Shown: positions 1 through 11,629 of the stretch, piece by piece
How positions within the stretch are numbered: the first letter of the stretch is position 1
Layout of the letters: the number at the start of each line of letters is the position of its first letter
Assembly (NCBI GenBank): GCA_002794785.1
Contig: NBBA01000001.1
Coordinates: forward strand, 3,286,001-3,350,000
Direction of reading: 5' to 3'
DNA: 64,000 nucleotides
Origin: Coniferiporia sulphurascens
Lineage: Eukaryota; Basidiomycota; Agaricomycetes; Hymenochaetales; Hymenochaetaceae
Notes under the pieces: model-generated
What the model saw: the letters and a program-made list of their open reading frames with translations, nothing else
Database searches by the model: none
Told to the model about the DNA's origin: nothing
Program-made: the position numbers and the translations under genes

Positions 1-1
1 G

Positions 2-416
2 ACAGAAAGCCTCAACCGAGCTGCCGATGCCTCGAAGGACTCGCCCAGAGTTGTCGTCGCCTTCCCGATCGAGACGATTTACGCGTTGCGTCGATCTTCC
101 CGGTCACCGGCCGACTCCGAGGTCGCTTTCCGGATGTCCGGCGTCGTTAAGGAAGTAAGTCCTAAAAAATGGTGGTATGGACTTTTTCTAAAAAGTCTTG
201 AAGGAGGTACTAAAGCAACACATTATTCTGCAACAGCTGGTCGGGAGCGCCGACTCGCCGAAGAGAAGAAGAGTCGACCACGCTGTCTCCATAAAAAGAA
301 GCCGATACCATATAAGCGAGATTTGGGTTCAAGCGAGATGGCAGAAACGCTCGGCAACGATTGCTGTGAAATGCAGTGTCAATTGGGTTATGCGCAAGGA
401 TGCTCCGGAATTATAG
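2..416 (+). CDS. 3' end of an unrecognised gene, partial at the window edge
   Basis: The reading frame is open from base 2 and stays open to a good donor (GTAAGT) at 155. An acceptor ending CAG at 236 restores a frame that runs to a TAG at 414-416. Joined, the last part carries a basic stretch (residues PKRRR) that looks like a nuclear localisation signal. No domain is recognisable in about 110 visible residues. The beginning lies outside the window. The exon-intron join is my reading and rests only on frame continuity and splice-site quality, so the gene is tentative. Confidence 0.35.
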
Positions 417-827
417 AATACAAAGAGATGGTCGTAATTCCACCTCCAGGAAACCGTTGCTCCTGTGAAAGTAAGCACCCCCCCCCGCCATCCGCTCCTA
501 TCCAGTCTGTTCTCTTTGACTGACTATCACGGGTCGAGCGGACGCGAATGCTGTGCACATACTCCCACGGACTGATCTTGCGTGTGAGTTAGGAACGAGT
601 GTACAGTCAATGCAGCACATGAGATGCCAAAGGGTGCATGCGGATGCGAGGCGCAGTTCATATATACGCATACCTAAATCGCGTACGCACATGAGGAAAG
701 GCTTGTCCAAATTGATAACACTCAGAAGCCCAAACGGCATGATCCACTTCCCTCGCAAATAATCGCAGATAGCATCCATGAAAAAATAAGCATATAAACC
801 TGGTTAACGTATACATCGTTATCGTCA
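417..827. other. intergenic, between convergent gene ends
   Basis: This stretch lies between the presumed end of the left-edge gene and the stop codon of the aldehyde dehydrogenase. It contains a run of ten C residues near 478-487. The short open frames here have no family resemblance. It probably holds 3' untranslated sequence of both neighbours. Confidence 0.5.
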
Positions 828-3320
828 TTATCGTCGCCCAGCTTTTATGAGCTGCATCAAGCCAAGCAAGCGCGTACGAATCGTATCCCCGTAGATAAGC
901 TGGATAAGCCCACCAACAAATTCCCTGCAAACTATCCGTGAATTTGGGAGCCGCATATACATTCCTAAACGTACCAGCTGTTCACCAACGAGCGAATCGG
1001 ATAATCTAGCGGGGCGGGTATGCCCGTCTGAGCTAGGAAGGGCCACCGATCGACCACAATAGCCTTTGGGTTAGTAAGACCCCGGAGGCCTTCGGGCCCG
1101 CCTGTTTATTTTGGGCAGAAATGAGTAAATTTGTCTGCTAGCGAAGATGAGGATTAAGTAGACTTACCGAACCTTCCGTATCCACTAGCTTTTGCGCCGC
1201 CGAAGGGTAAATCTTGACTGTCGTACTTGTTAGATTATTGTCGAAAAGAAAATATTCCCAATATCTTACTTTAGCTAAGGGGGAATACTCAGTTTTCTAG
1301 ATTGATCTGACGAAAAGGCTGGTGGTAACAAACGTACATAGAAAACACCGAAGTCATTTATGGCCACCATCCCGCATTCTAAACGTTTAGCAATCTTCAT
1401 GCACTCATCCTGGTCCGGACCGAAGACACTTGCTCCTAATCCATATTTAGTTCCATTCGCGAATTCGATAGCGTCCTCAATACTGTCGTATCTCATAAGC
1501 AGTGCAACTGACGCAAATACTGTCCTCAAAGTGTGTCAGAATGGAATGGAAACAAACGAGTCTCTTAACTTACGCTCTTTCTGAGCAATCTCCATTCCCT
1601 GATGTACGTCCCCGATAACAGTCGGGGAGAAGTACGAGCCATCTTCGAGATAAGCGTGCTTCCACCTAGCTCCTCCTACCTCCAACCGTGCACCGTCTTG
1701 GACTGCTTCAGCGATTATACGCTCTAATTCGCCAAAGCGGTCGCACGATATCATTGCACCACAGTCAACGGGAGAGATATAGCCATCTGTTGCGTGCAAG
1801 ACGGAGCCGAGTCGAAGTTTCCTAACACGTTCAGCAATCATCTCAAGCAGTTCGTCATGTTGTGAAGAATGAACTATGAGACGTTCAATGCCAATGCAGT
1901 TCTGTCCGGAGTTTTGGCTGGAGAAGAATCGTTAAATAAGTCGATCAGGAAGAAATGGTCAATAACGCTGACAAAATGCCACGCATCCAAATGCTAATCC
2001 ATTTCTTCAAGTCTGTCCCCGGAAGGATGAGTGCAGGGTCCTTTCCGCCCAACTCTAAGGTCACCGGAGTCAAATACGTAGTTGCAGCCATGGCGACCTA
2101 GATAATACCAACTCTCAGTCTCAGGACATCCATCAAGACAGGAAATGACGCGCCTTCCTTCCAACCTCTTCAGAGCCGATGAAAGTGATGTGTCGAATAT
2201 GTGGCGACGCTGTTAATGCATCTGCCTCTTCCGGCCAGCAGCATACCAACTGGCAAAAAAGTTAAGGCACACCCTTTTCGGAAGAACCTTTCAAACGTAC
2301 TTGCACGAGGTCGGGATCAAACCCGCAAACAGCCAAGCACTCGCGAATAGCTCCAACAAACCAACTAGTTGACCAAACAACTTGTTCGGAACATTTGACG
2401 ATAACTCCGTTTCCAGCGAAAATCGCAGCGAGAATAGGGGACCAAGCGTTGTGCAAGGCTTTGGAGTTCCTCAATAACTGTTCGTTTTACTAAGCATCAG
2501 CACTTACGGTAGTTCCATGAAACAATGGCGGCCACAACTCCGAGGGGTTCGTAATGCAACTCGGAGCGTTTGTAACTTAGCATAAGTGTCGAGCTCCGCT
2601 TTTCGGGACGTAAGTAGCGCTCCCCATGCGAGATGAGCCAATCCATTTTAGAACACGATGTTCTCATTATGATTTCAGCCTTTACACTCGTGGAGAGCAA
2701 GGCAAGACCTACTTACAGGATCTCTCCCAGAGCCGCGTCGACCACTTTGTTCAGAAGACTCAGAAAAAAGTCAATGTCCGAGTGAAGACAAAACGCGTAC
2801 TCGTCTTTCCTGTGTCCCGACATGCAACCCTTGCGCACGCTTCTTTGTTGTCAACGAGCCATTTGAGGAGACTCCGTACAACTCGTTTACGGTCCGTGAA
2901 AGATGTCTGTTTCCAAGAGTGTTGTGCTCTCCCGGCCATTCCTATCTTTTCGCCGATCACGAAGGCATCATCGGCCAGAAAAGTTCCCAGATAGAGGGAT
3001 GTTGCTGGGTCATAACAAGTAATATAGCGGCGGCCGGGGACATGGACGGGCGGAAGCAAATCCGGATTTTGGAGATGAGCCTCGAGATTAGGATTTGTTA
3101 TGGTGATGGATGACCAGTGAGGATCGGCCGCCTGGGAAAGAACGGGGACGAGTGAGCGTCTGGCTACGGGGCCCGGGCACACACTCACATCTGGGACGGG
3201 CCAGTTGAACGGAACGGCCCTGTTTTTGACAGACTGGTAACGGTTGAACACAAGCCATATTCCGGCGACGAAACAGGCGCAGAGAGCATAGAGAACCTCT
3301 GGGCCATCGTCTAGTGCCAT
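828..3320 (-). CDS. membrane-anchored aldehyde dehydrogenase, Msc7-like
   Basis: NAD(P)-dependent aldehyde dehydrogenase of the fungal Msc7 ('meiotic sister-chromatid recombination') group, oxidising aldehydes to acids. The ATG at 3320 is followed at once by a hydrophobic segment (ending AGIWLVF), a likely N-terminal anchor. ALDH motifs follow in order across several exons: SWNY, ELGGKDPA (around 2030-2090), the catalytic cysteine in SGQNC (around 1900), FANGTKYGLGASVF, and FGGAKASGYGRFG (around 1165-1190). The C-terminal tail, GPEGLRGLTNPK then LDYPIRSL and a final WEFVGGLIQLIYGD, is typical of this group. One intron (974-925) splits the Trp codon of that last segment. The gene looks intact. 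It is divergent from the ABC transporter gene. A longer reading upstream of 3320 is open but less family-like. Confidence 0.9.
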
Positions 3321-3622
3321 TGCGTTGTCTACCCGTACCGCAAACCGAACACAAGTGCTCGCACTGACGATGGTATTTAGCCTAAGCACAAAAAAGTCGC
3401 CGAAGTGGCCGTGTCCCGCTGTAGCGGCACGTGCATTTACGTACACGCGTTTTCGGTAGCGCGGGCTCTGCCATGAGTGGATAGCCATTCAGCTACTTTT
3501 ACTTAAAATGTCTCCCCTCCTCCCTTTCCTGTTCTCTAACCATCATGTCCGGCCGGTTTCATCAGGTTAGCCCACCCTTCCAGTATGCTTCTGCGTAGTG
3601 CTCAGCATGTCGCCCTTCCTGC
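3321..3622. promoter_or_regulatory. divergent promoter region, aldehyde dehydrogenase / ABC transporter
   Basis: These 302 bases separate two start codons that face away from each other, so they must hold both promoters and 5' leaders. A pyrimidine-rich run lies at about 3510-3540. An ATG at 3607 in another frame is followed by a stop after about 23 codons, overlaps the transporter start, and could act as a small upstream ORF. No clear TATA box was seen. Confidence 0.5.
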
Positions 3623-6600
3623 ATGCAGCCGCCGTCGGCTGGCTCACTACTACCTGTGGCCGCATTGAACCGCTATGACCTTTTCGCGACTTTTCTTCCC
3701 GCATCGGTCATGGCCTTTACTATTGTGTACGATTTAATCCACTTATTTGGTCTCCCCGCCCCTGTTTCGAGACTCCTGCGCTGGTTCGCTTCGCCGTTTC
3801 AAAGCTTTCTTCACCTTGAAGACCTCGAAGAGGCTGAAATTTCGAAACCGAAGCTTACACCGCCTCGCTGGAAGCTTCGTCTCCTGATAATCATCTCTCT
3901 GCTGAAAACGGTTGCATGCTTTTCCCAAACCGTTTACTACGCTTCCCAATCTGATTGGAGCCGGTTTATCAATAATATCGCCTCGTTCTTAGCCTGGGTA
4001 AGTATGCGATCCTTTTGGCGGCACGTATACGAACTTACATTAATTTACTTCTAGTTATATGCGCTATTACGGCTTTACATCAAGCCACCTTCAACACCAC
4101 CGTATCTGCTTCTTATTTTCTATGTTTTAATTCTAGCTTTCTCGTCAACCGACGTAATGTCTGCAGCTCTGCAAAAAGATGGCGATCCTAGGATTATTGT
4201 TTTTGACTTTTCGAACGCCGTCCTCATGTTGGTGCTCATTTACGCGATTGGATCGTTACCCATCAAGAACATCTTGCCGGGTCCATCCGTAGCATCAAGC
4301 AAGGAGGTCTGTGGTCGTGCATATTCTTGGACCTTATCCTATGTCCCTGACGTGTTCATACAATTATAGACCCCAACAAACCAAAAAACAATGCCCGAAG
4401 ACTCAGTCACCTTATGGCAATGGTGTACATTTTCTTTCGTGGAGCCCCTTTTCCACGTAGCCCTAGCCCGGAGACTTGAAGAGTCGGATGTGTGGTCGCT
4501 ATCGCCTTTCTTCAAGCACAAGAACCTATTCAAGAAATATCTGAATTATCGCGATCAGTAAGGCTCGTCCCGAAATTAATTAAGTATCAGACTTAATTTT
4601 TATTTGCTAAGGTTTCCCAATCATTCGCTTATCCGCTTCTTGATCGTGTCAAATTCGCTTGATCTTATTTTGGACGTTGTCTTAGAACTTTGGAGTGCTG
4701 TTGCGGGTACGTGATTTCCTGACTTTCACATACTCGATTAAATGACCTCACTCGCATCCTCGAAAGGGTTCGTTTGCGTATACTCTCTCCAACGCATACT
4801 TTCTGCGCTAGAGTCAACACCGAAGGCTAAATCAGAGGCTTACCTTTTTGCTTTCATCACATTTATGGTCAATTTGTCCTTTGCCCAAGTCGACCTTTTC
4901 CAGTCATGGCATTCCCGGAGGGCGTACGAGCGGACGCGCGGGCAGGTTAGTCCGGGCGGGTTGTCTTGCTCGTACAAAGTGGCTGATAATAGTATGCTTA
5001 ATTCATTCCTAAAAGCTCTTTTGTGTACTTCACCACAAGGCTCTAAGAAGACGGGATCTAAGCGGAACCGCAGGTTCTTCAAAAGATGGGAGTAATAATG
5101 CAGACGATAGTGCGGATTTGGGGAAAATTGTCAACCTCATGCAGTTCAGTGTTTCATGGGCTTCGTAAAGCGATTAATTTAACATTGATGTTTACAGAGG
5201 CGATGTATACACAGTAGCCTTTCGATTTTGGCAGGCTTCAGCCATTTTTGCGTCGACGGTTCGCTTAATAATATCTCTTGTTTTCCTCCATCGGTAAGCT
5301 TCTCACTAGCTCCTGGGCGTGGCGCGACGATTTATTGTATTTGTCCAGCGTACTTGGCTGGAGTTCCATGGCAGGTGTCGTTGTTGTCCTTGTGGCATAC
5401 ATCTTGAATTATCCTCTTGCAAAGTACAACGTCCATGTTCGTTCTTAACCTCACAATACTACAACACTATGTAACGATTTTGTTCGTCAGATTACCAGGG
5501 AGTCGTGGAAAGCGAAGGATGCTCGAATGAGTAGTGCCAATGAACTTCTCCAAAATATCCGCTTCCTGAAATTCTATGGATGGGGTAAGGCATCTCCATT
5601 TCTAGCCATGTTTCATTCTAACGTGACTTTTAAGAGAATCATTGGGCAGGCAAGGTACTTGGACGTCGCGAAGTCGAGCTCAATTGGCGCGTGAAGGAGA
5701 ATATTTGTTCAATCCTAATCACATTTATCTGGTAAAGTTCTTCTTGACGCTTTTACAAGCAGCCCGATAACTAGTTTTCTCAGGATATGGGTGCCGTCGG
5801 CCATGGCACTTTTCTCCTTCCTATTTTACACTGTCATAGCAAACGGACGCTTGACTGTATCGAAAACCTTTACCTCTCTTGCATTGTTCTCCGCTCTACA
5901 GAATCCAATGATGGAACTTCCCGATCAGTTCTTTTCCTTTCTCCATGGTAACTTCCAAAAATAGCATCGGAGGGACTTCGCTAATTAACAGACAGCTTAC
6001 GTCTCATTGCAACGAATAAACAAATACCTTCAAGAAGAAGAAGTCCCGGACTGGGCATCGAACCTAATACAGCATGTCTCCTCCGGGGAAACAGGTTCAA
6101 AAATTGGATTCAAAGATGCGGTTTTTGAATGGAATGCGACCCGTAATCAAAATCTGCAGCACCCTCGCTTTCAGCTAGGTCCACTAAGCATCGAGTTTCC
6201 CCTGGGGCAACTTTCACTTGTTACGGGAGCCACGGGATCCGGAAAAAGCGCCTTACTAGCCGCGCTCCTAGGAGGTAAACTCAGAGATAGGAGCACATAA
6301 ACGAAATTTTACGATTATCTTTTAGAACTGTACTGTCTGGATGGCGAGGTTTTCATTGAAAAGATGAACTACCAGGTTGCATATTGCGCGCAAAGTTCCT
6401 GTAAGTTAGGTTGTAATCGTCACTTACTTGACTTGATCTGAAACTATTATTAGGGCTAGAACACGCTACTATTCGTGACAATATAGTTTTTGGGTCTATA
6501 CGCGGGTACGACGAGTCGAGATATCGCGCTGTCGTCGAGGCGTGTGCATTGTTGCGGGATTTCGCGATGCTCGACGCAGGGGATATGACAGGCATGTCGT

Positions 6601-9600
6601 TATTAGAAGTTAATTGCCAGCAGGCTGACTGGGTGAAATTTTTAGAAATCGGCGAAAAGGGAGTGACGTTATCTGGGGGTCAGCGCGCGCGAGTAGCCTT
6701 GGCCCGAGCCTTGTACTCGGAAGCGAAGGTATGCGCTCAGGGCAACAATACAGCATAGGTCGATGTCTAACTTCGTTTTTCAAGTGCATTCTTCTGGACG
6801 ATCCGTGAGTCACACATTTTTTAATGAAAGAAGCATGACTCAGTATCGTATGTCCAAAAGGCTAGCGGCTGTCGACATGCACACTGCCCAACATATAGTA
6901 GAACACTGCTTCCGAGGTGACCTTATGCGGGGGCGAACTGTTATTCTCGTGACACATCATATTTCACTATGCCTATCGACAGCCTCATACATTGTCGAAC
7001 TTTCAAGAGGAAAAGTTATACTTCAGGACACTGTCAAAAATTTGCAGGCCTCTGGTCAACTCAAAATTGTTCTTGACGTTGAAGACGAAGTTGATGGAAA
7101 TACTGGACCTGCGGAGACATCAAAGATGACGGGAATAGTGGATAATGAAGCTGACGCCATTGAAGACACAAGACAAGTCTGGAAACCCAAAGCAACTCAA
7201 AATGGCAAGCTTGTTGAAGCAGAACATCGTGCTGAAGGAAGGGTCTCTTTGTATACCTACCTCACGTATGTTCGTGCGGCGGGTTGGGCCTCTTGGGTGT
7301 CAACGGTTGTTCTAATGCTCTTGATAAGACTGATCGCTATTGCCAATGACGTGTGTAGTATTCCATTTATTTTCTCTTCCTGTACTGACGTTGGAATTTC
7401 CATAGTTATTCCTTGCCAAATGGTCTGAAGCATTTGAAGGAGGGAGCTCTGAGTTGCTGGATTTGGATCCTTTGAAGATTCGGGCCCGTAACTTTTCGGC
7501 ATCACAGTCATGGCCTCTCAACGGTCTTCCCTCGCCTGGGGAGAATACAAAACCTTGGCTCTTCATCTACTTATGGATTTCTTTGGCAGGCGCTGTTACT
7601 TTGGCCTTGGGATTGGCAGTTGGATATTTCTCCAGCCTGCAAGCCTCTCGGAAGCTCTTTCGCGCGATGCTGATCCGTCTTGTCCGTGCTCCATCGCGCT
7701 TCTTTGATACAACGCCTTTAGGACGTATTTTGAACAGATTTACAACGGACATGAATGTTGTGGACTGGACGCTACAACAATCTGCTCGTGCTGCCCTCAC
7801 AGGCAGTTTTACATTCATTGCGTCATTTTTGTTCATCATTTATGTCATTCCTCAGTGTGCACCTTTTGCCATTGTCATCGCATGGTTGTACATCCGTATC
7901 GCCCCTCGTTATATCCAAGCAGCGAGAGACCTCCGACGTCTAGAGTCCGTATCATTGTCTCCCGCTTTTGCAGGGTTCGACGAACTCCTCAGAGGGATCA
8001 CTCATATTCGTGCATTTTCAATGGAGAAGCGATATCAAGAAGCTTTTTACAGTAAGGTTGACACGTTCCAAGGTTTTGATCACGTTTACGTATGTCAATT
8101 GAATTTCTTCGTTCTTGACTCAGTTGACTGATGTAATTGAATCGTAATCTCAACAACCAAATGCAGTGGTTGGTCGCCGGATGGCTTTCCTGGCGTTATG
8201 ACTGTACGTTTCCACGAACTCTTCCAGCCACAGTGCCTCCTAATTTCCGACCTTCAGGTTTGGGTTCGGTTGTTGTCTTTTTCACTACGGTCTTTGCACT
8301 TTGGAGCGGTGCATCGGACGGCTTCACTGCAATTGTTATCGTGCAGGCTGGGATCTTTGCCAATGCGTCCAGGCAACTAGTAAGGTATTAATTATAACAA
8401 TAACACACAGAAGTTAGCATTGTTACTGACAGTGTTACAGGGTCGCAGCTCAATTGGAGTTGGATTTTAACTCGGTCGAACGTATTGGCGAGTACTTACA
8501 AGCACCTCAAGAAGCACTTTCCATCGTGGATGAGAAACGGCCTCCTGCCTATTGGCCTTCAAGCAGCGGTCACCTCGTTATTGAAGATCTCACCGTTCGT
8601 TACTCCCCGGATTTGCCTCCGGTTCTGAACAGTATGACCTTTACTATAAATCCCGGTGAGAAAATAGGCGTCGTAAGTAGTCGTGTGCTCCTTAAAGCTC
8701 CTGAGAACTAACGTGTTATTGTAGGTCGGTAGGACGGGCTCTGGTAAGGGTACAATTGGTGTGGTGAGGTATTTGTCCTAAACGATTTTCCAGGCAAATC
8801 AACGCTGGCGCTCTCCCTTCTTAGGATTGTGGAACCTAGTGACGGCAAAATAGTGTAAGCAAATATACTGCAGCGCCCCTGCGATTATGCTAATTCCCTT
8901 CACTACTTTCATAGCCTTGATGGCATTGACATAAGCTCCATCGGTTTGGAAGACCTTCGAAAGAGAATAGTAAGTACATTTCCCCATTAATAAATATCCT
9001 TGGTCTGAGTGCATCGTACAGACTATTGTGAGTCAAGATGTTTCCCTTTTCACGGGTACGATCCGCAGCAATCTGGATCCACTGGAAGAACATTCAGACC
9101 TAGAGTGCTGGGGTGAGTACCAATACGCTATTCTTCACTAAACCTTACTAACTTCACAAAGATGTTATGAACCGATGCCATCTTACAAAGCGAGAAGGGG
9201 TCTCACGGTCGAGGGAAATCGCTGGCCTCGACTCAGTAATCAGCCCTACAGGTTCGCTGAGCGCCGGAGAAAGGCAGCTCGTCGCCCTTGCCAGAGCAAT
9301 ATTACGCCGGTCCCAGGTGATAATATTGGATGAGGCAACGTCTCAGATAGACGCGCTCCTCGATGATCAGGTATGATCTTCTATCCCGGTGGATATGTTG
9401 CAACCTGCTTATACACGTTCCCAGATTCAACAAACTATTAGAGAAGAACTGTCTGGAGCAATGGTATGTCGAAATTAGTCTTCCATGAAAGACAGTTGTA
9501 ATGATGGTAAATGTGTTATCCTCCAAGGTTATCACAATCGCTCATCGTCTGAAGACGATCATTGACTATGATCGGATTATGGTTTTGGGAGAAGGGGGCC

Positions 9601-9719
9601 ACATCGTTGAATTTGACACTCCTCGGAGCCTAATCAACAAACAAGGCGGGGCCTTCAGAGAAATGTGCAAGCGAAGTGCTGATTGGGAGGAGTTGAGAAA
9701 GATTATTGAAGAATCATGA
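3623..9719 (+). CDS. full-length ABCC (MRP-type) ABC transporter
   Basis: ATP-driven exporter of conjugates or drugs, probably in the vacuolar or plasma membrane. An N-terminal multi-helix region (3623-4370) precedes a conserved segment containing [10 protein letters not shown] and [15 protein letters not shown] (about 4380-4556), typical of ABCC proteins. NBD1 has Walker A GATGSGKS near 6226, signature LSGGQ near 6670 and a Walker B ending ILLDDP, i.e. Asp in place of the catalytic Glu, as usual for MRP NBD1. TMD2 spans about 7250-8400. NBD2 has Walker A GRTGSGKS, signature LSAGERQ near 9260 and Walker [10 protein letters not shown] near 9325. The NBD2 Walker A is split over a 19-nt exon (8725-8743). 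The stop at 9717-9719 follows the usual H-loop region (IAHRLKTI). More than 15 exons; no break seen. Substrate cannot be inferred. Confidence 0.92.
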
Positions 9720-10098
9720 ACTTTTCCTTCTCCCTTGCTTGGATACCTAGAACAGAAAAAATCATCTCGGTAAAACGGGCGTAGGTAGCATTTATTCCCG
9801 AGTCGAGCAAGCCGTCCAACAATATTGAATCCAGGACTAGTGCGTCTTGACTGCCACATAACGTATCCTTCGCCGAACACGGAGAGTGAACTTGTCGTAT
9901 TGCGAATACGGCGAGTAATTACAAGATTATAAAACAACGAATGGACTGGTTAAGGATAAGTAGAGCCATGATCAAGAGGCTCAAGTACACCCAGAGATGA
10001 CGATTGTAAGAACGGACATGGGCGTAAGGGGCTTATACATGTATTAAGACAGGCTAGTACCGTTCGTACGACACATCCTTCTCATCTTGTACTTGCTG
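9720..10098. other. convergent intergenic region
   Basis: This 379-base stretch lies between two converging gene ends (transporter on +, protease on -) and presumably holds both 3' untranslated regions and terminators. I see no additional gene or clear repeat. Confidence 0.5.
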
Positions 10099-11629
10099 CT
10101 AATTTGTCTCTGCATCTGTGAAATTTGTCGTGGCGAACCCGACACGTTTGTTCGCAGTGTCAAAGACGGCGTAGAAGCGTTCGAGGAAGGCAAAGCCATT
10201 GATAAAGTCTAGGCCAGAGCCCGTGGGTGTGCCAAGGTCGTTCACGATAAGATAGACACTATCAATATTCCCCCCGATTGCCGTATTAAGCGAACGAGGC
10301 CATGCCTGAGCGTTTGCAGTGAGTTCGAAAGTAACCTGTGAATCCGTCATAAGCAAATGGTTGTGATAGCAAATCCAAGTGGAAACTAACGCCATTGATG
10401 GAGAAGAACAAGCTCTGAACGTTAGCAAACTGCGCGGTAGTCAGGCGAAGAAGTCCAGTCGTTTCATCCAACACAGAGTCAGTCGCTGAGCGGTAGCTGT
10501 CAAATGCCTCGGTTGAAAGGAGAACAAGGGTGGTTCCAGTGTCCACAATACCCGCGGTACTCGCGAGAATGGTCGTAGAAGTGCCGTAACTAATGCTTTG
10601 GTCAATGCCCCAGAACTCGCTGGCCGGAGAAGTGGTTGCTTGAGACGAGTAACGAAATCAATGATACGATAATAAAAGTAAGGAATGAGCCTACTTAATG
10701 GTGCGAAGGAAATGGAGCCAGTGAATTTTGAGCTATCCGTACCACCGAATGTCAACTCCCCGTTTTCCGCTGCGATTTCAGTCGTCGGTTCAAAGGACAC
10801 GGCAACCTCATTAGAGCTAATTACGCCCTGACTGAAAAGGTTGTCGGTGACGGTGGGGACAGTAGAACTTGTATCTGGTGATAAAGTCCCAAGAGTAAGG
10901 TCCACAGGACCGATGCTGTAAGGACACAGTATTAGTGATCTCGTCAACTGAGATGGACTGCCGCAATCTACCCCAGTATACCATCAACGCCTTCAAAGCC
11001 TTCAGAGGTAGACGCGACACCAATCGACTGCTGCGTGATAGTAAGGCCACCACCAAGAGATACGGTGTCAGGGAACTCCGTGCCACTGAAATATCCCGAG
11101 CCGTACGTCACAGCCTGATAGAAGGTCAAATAAGTTACGGTATATGGTTCATAAGAAGCAAATGCACGGACAACTTCATCATTGGTCTGGACGCTAGTAC
11201 TGGTTTTCGTAAAAGCCGTGCCGGCCCCGACCCAAGTGTTTGAGCTTCCGGTATCAATGAGCAACGAAACTAAGCGGAAGAACACGTCAGAATTTCGGGA
11301 GACGAAGCCTCCGAAGAAAAGTATAACTTACATGTGCTTGCAGGGTTGCCAACCTCAACGTTTGCGGCGTATGATACAGCCTGATTTTCAACCTGAACAC
11401 TAATAACTGCGTCCTTCTGCAGTCTACCTGCGGACCGAGCTTCTCCCGTTGCGCGAAGCGTGGCAGCGCGGGCTTGGTCGTTCCTGACGATCTGCCCAAA
11501 GCTGGTGACATTGACCTTTTTCGCGAAGGAAAGACGTATGAGGTTTGAGTTATCGCGAAGGACGACAGGGTTTGCAGATACAATGAGCGCAAGCGCAACT
11601 ATTAAGAGAAGTGAAGATGCCGGAGACAT
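10099..11629 (-). CDS. secreted pepsin-like aspartic protease (family A1)
   Basis: Extracellular acid endopeptidase of the pepsin/polyporopepsin type. The ATG at 11629 begins a signal peptide (SSLLLIVALALIVSA). A propeptide-like part with basic residues follows, then the mature region. The first active-site motif is DTGSSNTW (exon around 11240-11280) and the flap contains TYGSG. The second active-site motif is DTGTTLVLLS (around 10530-10545). The C-terminal part ends with FLERFYAVFDTANKRVGFA, a standard A1 ending. At least five exons can be joined in frame. Both catalytic aspartates are present and the length (about 400 residues) suits the family, so the gene appears functional. It converges on the ABC transporter. 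Confidence 0.93.

Noticed and set aside
2626..2994. 122-codon plus-strand frame
   Set aside because: Antisense to conserved exons of the aldehyde dehydrogenase.
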